NCBI GenBank assembly: GCA_013694835.1
Contig: JACDBP010000368.1
Coordinates: 1 to 5,838 of the forward strand
DNA: 5,838 nt
From: Chloroflexota bacterium
GTDB taxonomy: Bacteria > Chloroflexota > Limnocylindria > Limnocylindrales > CSP1-4
Direction of reading: 5' to 3'
Part shown: positions 1 through 4,656 of the stretch, piece by piece
How the letters are laid out: each line of letters begins with the position of its first letter
How positions within the stretch are numbered: position 1 is the first letter of the stretch
Notes under the pieces: model-generated
Seen by the model: only the letters and a program-made list of their open reading frames with translations
Database searches by the model: none
Told to the model about the DNA's origin: nothing
Translations under genes and position numbers: made by a program

Positions 1-987
1 GCGGCGATGCGACGCATCGTGCCGCTGCTGGAACGGCATCTCGGAACGCACCTGCCGGGCGTCGTGGAGCGTCACGAGGTGGTCGATCGCGGCGACTGGG
101 CACGGGCCAACCTGGTCATGTTCCGCCATCTCGTTGGCCGGCTCGAGGAGCAGCTGTTGCAACGGGATGAGGCTCGTGAGGACAGCTTGGGCGCCGGGCT
201 TGCGGCCGTTGCCAATCGGTTCCTGACGACCCAGCAGGTGGCCTTCCTGTTGAGCTTCCTGGGCGGCCGGGTGCTCGGCCAGTACGACATCGCGCTCCTC
301 TCGGCAGAGGCCGCGCCGGGGCGGCTCCTGTTCGTGGAGGAGAACATCCGGGCGACGGCGACGGCGCTCGATGTCCCGCTCGACGACTTCCGGGTCTGGA
401 TCGCGCTGCACGAGGCGACCCACGCTTTCGAGTTCGAGGCTCACCCCTGGCTGCGGCCGTACCTTGCCGAGCGGCTGGAGCGGCAGATCGCCAGCTTCCT
501 CGATGACGCCCGGACGATCCAGGCCAAGGGGCTCGGCCAGCTGATCCGACGCTGGCGGCCGCGGAGCGGCGAGCACCTGCTGTGGGGCTTGATGTCCCAG
601 GAGCAGCGGCGACTGCTGCGCGAGACGCAGCTGGTGATGAGCCTCCTGGAGGGGTTCAGCGACTGGGTCATGGACGAGGTCGGCGCGGAGGTGGTGCCGA
701 ACGTCAGGACCGTCCGCGAGCGTTTCGAGGCGCGTCGCGATCAGCGCCGCCGCGGCCTGGACCGGATCGTCGCCCGACTGACGGGGCTCGACATGAAGCT
801 CGAGCAGTACCGACGGGGCGAGCGGTTCGTGGCGGGCGTCGCCAGGACCGGTGGCGCCGCGGCCGTCGGACACCTGTGGGACGGCCCCGAGGCGCTGCCG
901 ACGGAGGCGGAGTTCGCCGATCCGGCCGCCTGGGTCCGTCGCGTGGCGCCTGAGACGCTCTGGGCTCACCCGGCTGCCGACTCGTGA
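1..987 (+). CDS. Zincin-like putative metallohydrolase, DUF2342/Zincin_2 family (5' partial)
   Basis: Predicted zinc-dependent hydrolase of the family annotated as 'coenzyme F420 biosynthesis-associated' or Zincin_2. Substrate and reaction are unknown. Counting from the ATG at 7, the motif HEATH (H135, E136, H139) gives two zinc ligands and the catalytic glutamate, and the downstream EGFSDWVMD (E215-D223) probably supplies a third, glutamate ligand. The C-terminal LTGLDMKLEQYRRGERFV segment (about 258-275) and the closing LPTEAEF...W pattern are typical of the family. No signal peptide or membrane segment is visible, so it should be cytosolic. The frame is open to the window edge (two Ala codons precede the ATG), and family members usually carry more residues before the conserved DRxxWxxAN segment (here 27-35). 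The true start is therefore probably upstream. Its stop overlaps the next open frame (GTGA). The F420 link is family annotation only; no F420 gene is present here. Confidence 0.92.
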   Translation, partial: AAMRRIVPLLERHLGTHLPGVVERHEVVDRGDWARANLVMFRHLVGRLEEQLLQRDEAREDSLGAGLAAVANRFLTTQQVAFLLSFLGGRVLGQYDIALLSAEAAPGRLLFVEENIRATATALDVPLDDFRVWIALHEATHAFEFEAHPWLRPYLAERLERQIASFLDDARTIQAKGLGQLIRRWRPRSGEHLLWGLMSQEQRRLLRETQLVMSLLEGFSDWVMDEVGAEVVPNVRTVRERFEARRDQRRRGLDRIVARLTGLDMKLEQYRRGERFVAGVARTGGAAAVGHLWDGPEALPTEAEFADPAAWVRRVAPETLWAHPAADS

Positions 988-2078
988 ACCTTGACACCGG
1001 GTGGCCGCCCCCGGGATCGAGCGCTGGAGCGGCGGTCGTCGGGCCGGGACACATGCCGGCCGCCATCGCGCTCACGCCGATCCTCTCTGCTCGCTACCGC
1101 GCCGAGCACCTAGAGCGGATCCGCGCCTCGGCGCCAGGGGCCCGTCTCATCAACGTGTCGCTGGAGGGCCTCGCTGACGGCGACCTCTCGGATGTGGAGG
1201 TGCTGCTTCGCGGCCCGCTTCCGGCGGCCATCTTCGATCGTCTCATGGCGCGCTGTCCGGAGCTTACCTGGGTCCACTCCGCGACCGCCGGCGTGGAGCG
1301 GGTGCTGACGCCCGCCGCGCTCGAGCGGCAGTTGGTCATCACGAACGCCCGCGGCGTGTTCAGCCGGCCCATCGCCGAGTACGTGCTGATGATGGTGCTG
1401 GCGATCAGCCGCCGCCTGCCGCAGCTGCTCGAGCTCCAGGGCGAGCGGACGTGGCAGCCGCTGGAGAGCGTCGAGATGCGCGACCTCACCATCGGTGTCG
1501 TCGGGCTGGGATCGATCGGCCGGGCGGTCGCCGCGCTGGCCGGAGGGTTCGGCTGCCGCGTGCTCGCCGTGCGGCGGCAGGTCACGGCCGGTGTCACGAC
1601 CGGCGTCGCACCCGGCCTGGGCGACGACGAAGACGCACCCGAGCTGCCGGTGCGGGTCGACGCGATGGTGCCCCCGGAGCGGATCCACGAGGTCCTTGCG
1701 GAGAGCGACTTCGTGGTCCTGGGTCTGCCGCTCACCCCGGAGACCGAGGACCTGTTCGATGAGCCGATGCTGGCCCATATGAAGCCCGGCTCGTGGCTCA
1801 TCAACGTCGCCCGCGGGCGCCTGGTGGACGAGCGGGCGCTCCTGCGTGCGCTCCGTGACGGGCCCCTCGGTGGGGCGGTGCTCGACACCTTCCGGGATGA
1901 GCCATTGCCGCCTGAGTCACCGCTGTACATGCTGCCGAACGTGATCCTCACGCCACACACCTCGTGGTCGAGCGGCCGCGTGCTGGATCGCAGCATCGAG
2001 CTGTTCTGCGACAACCTGCGCCGGTACCAGGTCGGTGAGCCCCTGCGCAACGTCGTCGATCCCGGCCTCGGCTACTGA
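984..2078 (+). CDS. D-2-hydroxyacid dehydrogenase (NAD(P)-dependent)
   Basis: Cytosolic oxidoreductase of the D-isomer-specific 2-hydroxyacid dehydrogenase superfamily, interconverting a 2-oxoacid and its D-2-hydroxyacid; the substrate cannot be told from sequence. Numbering from the GTG at 984: the Rossmann loop is GLGSIG (G174-G179), the catalytic arginine is R277 in NVARG, the assisting glutamate is E306 in DTFRDEP, and the catalytic histidine is H325 in TPHTSW. All three catalytic residues are present. The end of beta-2 reads VLAVRRQ (R197, R198) with no acidic residue there, which favours NADP(H). A segment of about 37 residues (199-235) between beta-2 and AESDFVVL is longer than usual. 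Length 364 aa (341 from the inner ATG) fits the family. The GTG at 984 overlaps the previous stop, but the first 23 residues are Gly/Pro/Ala-rich and unlike the family, so ATG 1053, just before the first beta strand, may be the true start. The stop overlaps the next ATG. Confidence 0.95.
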   Translation: MNLDTGWPPPGSSAGAAVVGPGHMPAAIALTPILSARYRAEHLERIRASAPGARLINVSLEGLADGDLSDVEVLLRGPLPAAIFDRLMARCPELTWVHSATAGVERVLTPAALERQLVITNARGVFSRPIAEYVLMMVLAISRRLPQLLELQGERTWQPLESVEMRDLTIGVVGLGSIGRAVAALAGGFGCRVLAVRRQVTAGVTTGVAPGLGDDEDAPELPVRVDAMVPPERIHEVLAESDFVVLGLPLTPETEDLFDEPMLAHMKPGSWLINVARGRLVDERALLRALRDGPLGGAVLDTFRDEPLPPESPLYMLPNVILTPHTSWSSGRVLDRSIELFCDNLRRYQVGEPLRNVVDPGLGY

Positions 2079-3178
2079 TGCAGATCGCCATCGTCGGGCT
2101 GGCGGGCTCTGGCAAGACGACCATCTTCAACACGCTGACGCGCGGAACGGCTGAGACCGGCGGCTTCGGCGGCATGACCGTCAACCAGGGTGTCGTCAAG
2201 GTGCCCGATCCGCGGCTGGCCCGGCTGACCGAGCTGTTCAAGCCGAAGAAGGAGGTTCCGGCAGACGTCACGTATGTCGACCTGCCCGCCCCGCCGGCAT
2301 CGACCGACGGGCGTCCGGGTAGCGATATCCCTGCCGACCAGCTGGCGCGACTGCGCAACGCGGATGCGCTGATCCATGTGGTACGCGCGTTCCAGGACCC
2401 GTCCGTGCCGCATGCGGACGGTGCGCTCGATCCGCGGCGCGACATGGAGCGGCTTGACCTTGAGCTCGTGTTCGCCGACCTGGGCGTCGTGGAGCGGCGA
2501 GTGGAGAAGCTGCGCACCTCCGGTCGCCATGGCACCACCGCCGAACGGGAGGCGAATGAGCGCGAGCTTGCGATCCTGGAGCGTATCCTGCCGGCGCTGA
2601 CCGAGGGCCGGCCGATCCGGGACCTGGAGCTGACCGAGGACGAAGCGCGCGCTGTCCGCGGCTTCCGCTTCCTGACCGAGAAACCGGTGATGGTGCTGCT
2701 GAACGTCGACGAGAAGCAGCTACCGGAGGCGCCGGCGCTGGTTGAGTCGTTCCGCGAAGCGTCCAGGCACCGCCAGACGATGTTCGACGCGATGGCGGCG
2801 CGCATCGAGATGGAGATCGGCGAGCTGGACGAGGAGGAGGCCGCGAGCTTCCGCGAGGAGCTGGGGGTCACCGAACCGAGCCTGGAACGGGTGATCCGGC
2901 TGTCGTACCGGTTGCTCGGGCTCATCAGCTTCTTCACTGCGGGCCCCGACGAGACGCGGGCCTGGACACTCGCCGACGGCTCGAATGCGGTTGATGCCGC
3001 AGGCGCCATCCACTCGGACCTGGCACGTGGCTTCATCCGCGCCGAGGTGGTGCTCTACGAGGACCTGGTGGCGCTGGGCTCGATGGCCGAGGCGCGGAAG
3101 GCGGGCAAGCTTCGCTCGGAGGGCAAGACGTATCGCGTCCGCGATGGCGACGTGATCGAGATCCTGTTCAACGTGTGA
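2078..3178 (+). CDS. Divergent YchF/OLA1-family NTPase with C-terminal TGS (DUF933) domain
   Basis: P-loop NTPase of the Obg-related YchF/OLA1 family, whose characterised members bind ribosomes and prefer ATP. Domains in order: G domain with Walker A GLAGSGKT (G7-T14); G3-position motif DLPAPP (D68-P73); helical, probably coiled-coil insertion (about 110-175, rich in Glu/Arg/Leu); G4-position motif NVDE (N209-E212), the family's replacement for NKxD that shifts specificity from GTP to ATP; C-terminal TGS domain (about 282-366), including the SFFTAG, RAW, RGFIRAEV and GKTYRVRDGDV segments. Length 366 aa is normal. The P-loop GSGKTT and the DLPAPP motif differ from canonical YchF (NVGKST and DxAG), so this looks like a divergent branch and not the standard protein. 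It lacks a Shine-Dalgarno; the stop of the dehydrogenase overlaps its ATG by one base (TGATG), suggesting translational coupling. The ribosome role is inferred by homology. Confidence 0.94.
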   Translation: MQIAIVGLAGSGKTTIFNTLTRGTAETGGFGGMTVNQGVVKVPDPRLARLTELFKPKKEVPADVTYVDLPAPPASTDGRPGSDIPADQLARLRNADALIHVVRAFQDPSVPHADGALDPRRDMERLDLELVFADLGVVERRVEKLRTSGRHGTTAEREANERELAILERILPALTEGRPIRDLELTEDEARAVRGFRFLTEKPVMVLLNVDEKQLPEAPALVESFREASRHRQTMFDAMAARIEMEIGELDEEEAASFREELGVTEPSLERVIRLSYRLLGLISFFTAGPDETRAWTLADGSNAVDAAGAIHSDLARGFIRAEVVLYEDLVALGSMAEARKAGKLRSEGKTYRVRDGDVIEILFNV

Positions 3179-3199
3179 CCGGCGGCCCAGGCGTGCGTT

Positions 3200-3257
3200 G
3201 ACCGATCCGCTCCTCGCTCACGCACTCCCGGGTGCGCTCGCTACGGTGCTCTCGGTC
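3200..3257. repeat. Intergenic inverted-repeat/hairpin element between convergent genes
   Basis: The 122-bp gap between the YchF-like gene and the convergent acidic-protein gene (3179-3300) contains a perfect 6-bp inverted repeat, GACCGA at 3200-3205 and TCGGTC at 3252-3257. It encloses a short hairpin at 3221-3236 (CGCAC pairing with GTGCG plus one T-G wobble, four-base loop). The interior carries GCTC four times (from 3209, 3216, 3236 and 3248). There is no T-tract on either strand, so a classical intrinsic terminator is not supported. It may still act as a bidirectional end structure or be one copy of a dispersed repeat. Six-base arms can arise by chance at this GC content. Confidence 0.28.
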
Positions 3258-3300
3258 GCCTTCGACTGGACCGCCGATGCGGCCGTCAGGCGCGACGACG

Positions 3301-3660
3301 TCAGCGTGCGTCTTCGGGGTCGACCTCGATGAGCAAGCTGCGGAACTCGTCGTCATCATCGCCGGTGTCGCGGGCGGCGCCGCGCTCATCGGTCTCGGCG
3401 AGCACCGTGCCGCCCTCCTCGACCGAGACGTTGACGGCGACGCGGATGCGGCTGTCGTCGACGACCGTGAAGCCATGGATCCGGGCGAGCTCGTTCGCGA
3501 CGGCCTCCACCAGCGAGTCCTCCTCGAACTTCGCGAGGACCGCGGTGCGTGCCTCCAGCACCAGCTCGAGGAACTCATCCTCGGCGAACTCGCTGTCGTG
3601 GACCAGCACCAGGTCCGTGAACAGGTCATCGTCGGTCTCGTGAAGCTCGTAGAAGTACAC
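3301..3660 (-). CDS. Small acidic conserved-looking protein of unknown function
   Basis: I do not recognise a named family with certainty; the start, MYFYELHETDDDLFTD, resembles hypothetical proteins I associate with Chloroflexota. The 119-aa product is strongly acidic, with about 35 Asp/Glu against 9 Lys/Arg. An N-terminal mixed region (1-25) is followed by a probable long helix (about 26-62, EFAEDEF to ANELARIHGF), then strands (IRVAVNVSVEEGG, about 72-84). The tail (about 90-119) contains DTGDDDDE and is likely flexible. No signal peptide, membrane segment, Cys pair or catalytic motif is visible, so a cytosolic binding or accessory protein is plausible. Codons end in G or C as in neighbouring genes, supporting real coding on this strand over the opposite-strand frame. 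Start is GTG with no Shine-Dalgarno; a -10-like TATACT just upstream suggests a leaderless message. It is divergent from the PfkB kinase, with 23 bp between start codons. Confidence 0.82.
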   Translation of the reverse strand: MYFYELHETDDDLFTDLVLVHDSEFAEDEFLELVLEARTAVLAKFEEDSLVEAVANELARIHGFTVVDDSRIRVAVNVSVEEGGTVLAETDERGAARDTGDDDDEFRSLLIEVDPEDAR

Positions 3661-3666
3661 CGCGGG

Positions 3667-3672
3667 AGTATA
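3667..3672 (-). promoter_or_regulatory. Candidate -10 box for leaderless transcription of the acidic-protein gene
   Basis: On the minus strand, TATACT is followed by six bases (CCCGCG) and then the GTG start codon. This places the expected transcription start on the first base of the start codon at 3660. The absence of a Shine-Dalgarno before that GTG agrees with leaderless translation. No convincing -35 hexamer is visible 16-18 bp upstream (GGAGCC at 17 bp spacing). The box is the only AT-rich stretch in this junction. Confidence 0.35.
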
Positions 3673-3677
3673 GGGAG
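3673..3677 (+). promoter_or_regulatory. Shine-Dalgarno supporting the GTG start of the PfkB-family kinase
   Basis: GGGAG ends six bases before the GTG at 3684, which is normal spacing for a ribosome binding site. It supports this start, which lies ten codons before the first beta strand FVIVGAA. It lies directly beside the candidate minus-strand -10 box at 3667-3672, so the plus-strand mRNA for the kinase must begin upstream, inside or antisense to the acidic-protein gene. Confidence 0.55.
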
Positions 3678-3683
3678 CGGCTG

Positions 3684-4631
3684 GTGAGCGGCTCCGAGGC
3701 CGGCCGGCCAGGTTTCGTGATCGTCGGCGCGGCCTCCCGGGACATCGACGTCAGCGACCCCCGCGGCTGGCGCATGGGAGGCTCCGTGATGTACGGGGCG
3801 CTCCTTGCCGCGCGGCTGGGGGCGCGGGTGGGTGCGCTGATCGGCGTCGACACCCCGTCCGCCACGGAAGGACACGAGCTTGACCTGCTGCGGCTGGCGG
3901 GTGCCGACGTGCGTTTGGTCCCTCTCGTCCGCGGACCGGTCTTCGACAACCAGCAGACTCCGCGCGGGCGCGAGCAGGTGGGCCATGAGGGCAGCGATGC
4001 CATCCCGCCCGGAGCGCTTCCCGACGAGTGGCGGGACTGCGGCGCGTTCCTGCTCGGACCGGTCGCCGACGAGATACCGGACGCCTGGGCCTCCGCCTTG
4101 CCGGCCGATGCGCTGCTGGCGCTGGCGTGGCAGGGGATGCTGCGCCGGATCGAGCCGGGCGCGAGGGTGGTCGAGCTGCCGGCACGTCCGGGGCCGCTCC
4201 TTGCCCGCAGCGATTACGGATCGGTGAGCGCGGAAGACCTGCGCGCCGGCGGCGATCCGCTCGAGCGCCTGCTGCCGCGCGATGGCCAGGAGCTGACCAT
4301 CACCAACGACGAGCACGGCGCGATCCATCTCCGTCGTGACGGCGACCGACTGCGCATGCGCCGCCTGCCGGCGGTGCCTGTCCGGCGCACCATGGACACC
4401 ACCGGGGCCGGCGACGCCTGGCACACGACCTGGTTCCTGGGCCGCATCCACGGCGGGCCATTTGGTGCTGCGCCGCTGCCCACCGGCCGTGCCCTCCACC
4501 TTGCGGCCATCGTCGCCAGCCTCGCGGTCGAGACGTACGGCCTGGCCGGCGTGCCGGACCGGCGAATGGTCGCGCAGCGCGTGGCCGGACTGACGGCTTC
4601 GACGGACGCGCCTTCCGGCGAATCGATCTAG
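3684..4631 (+). CDS. PfkB/ribokinase-family carbohydrate or nucleoside kinase
   Basis: ATP-dependent kinase of the ribokinase/PfkB superfamily, transferring phosphate to a sugar, polyol or nucleoside hydroxyl in the cytosol. The substrate cannot be assigned. The first strand FVIVGAASRDID (11-22) contains a substrate-side Asp (D20 or D22). MGGSVMYGALLAARLG (31-46) is the N-terminal PfkB signature, with Met-Tyr replacing the usual Asn-Ala portion. FDNQQTPRGREQ (87-98) matches the family's F-N-x-Y-x-x-x-G-R-x-Q lid segment, here with Gln where Tyr is common. LLGPVADE (123-130) and ITNDEHGA (206-213) are core strands. DTTGAGDAW (238-246) is the C-terminal signature with anion-hole glycines and catalytic base D244. 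The 315-aa length is typical. It is divergent from the acidic-protein gene and convergent with the nuclease gene, so probably monocistronic. Substitutions in the N-terminal signature hint at a substrate other than ribose or fructose, possibly an inositol-like polyol; that is a guess. Confidence 0.93.
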   Translation: MSGSEAGRPGFVIVGAASRDIDVSDPRGWRMGGSVMYGALLAARLGARVGALIGVDTPSATEGHELDLLRLAGADVRLVPLVRGPVFDNQQTPRGREQVGHEGSDAIPPGALPDEWRDCGAFLLGPVADEIPDAWASALPADALLALAWQGMLRRIEPGARVVELPARPGPLLARSDYGSVSAEDLRAGGDPLERLLPRDGQELTITNDEHGAIHLRRDGDRLRMRRLPAVPVRRTMDTTGAGDAWHTTWFLGRIHGGPFGAAPLPTGRALHLAAIVASLAVETYGLAGVPDRRMVAQRVAGLTASTDAPSGESI

Positions 4632-4656
4632 AGCGACCGACGACGGTGGCCCCGGG

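Noticed and set aside
1948..3036. 362-codon minus-strand frame opposite the YchF-like gene
   Set aside because: Ser/Arg-rich shadow translation with no domain, on the opposite strand to a gene with clear Walker A, NVDE and TGS segments.
3221..3236. Intrinsic terminator for the three-gene plus-strand run
   Set aside because: A 5-bp stem plus one wobble pair with no following T-run does not meet the usual pattern; it is kept only as part of the low-confidence inverted-repeat element.
3232..3687. 151-codon plus-strand frame opposite the acidic-protein gene
   Set aside because: Its translation looks like the antisense image of the minus-strand gene, it overlaps that gene completely and ends just past the kinase start, and it has no recognisable motif.
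3301..4631. Toxin-antitoxin or defence module made of the acidic protein and the kinase
   Set aside because: The kinase has a complete metabolic PfkB signature, the genes are divergent and not co-directional, and the acidic protein has no DNA-binding or antitoxin motif.
4632..4656. Possible bidirectional terminator between the kinase and nuclease stops
   Set aside because: Only a 4-bp stem (ACCG 4636-4639 with CGGT 4644-4647, loop ACGA) is visible and there is no T-tract on either strand, so it is too weak to call.
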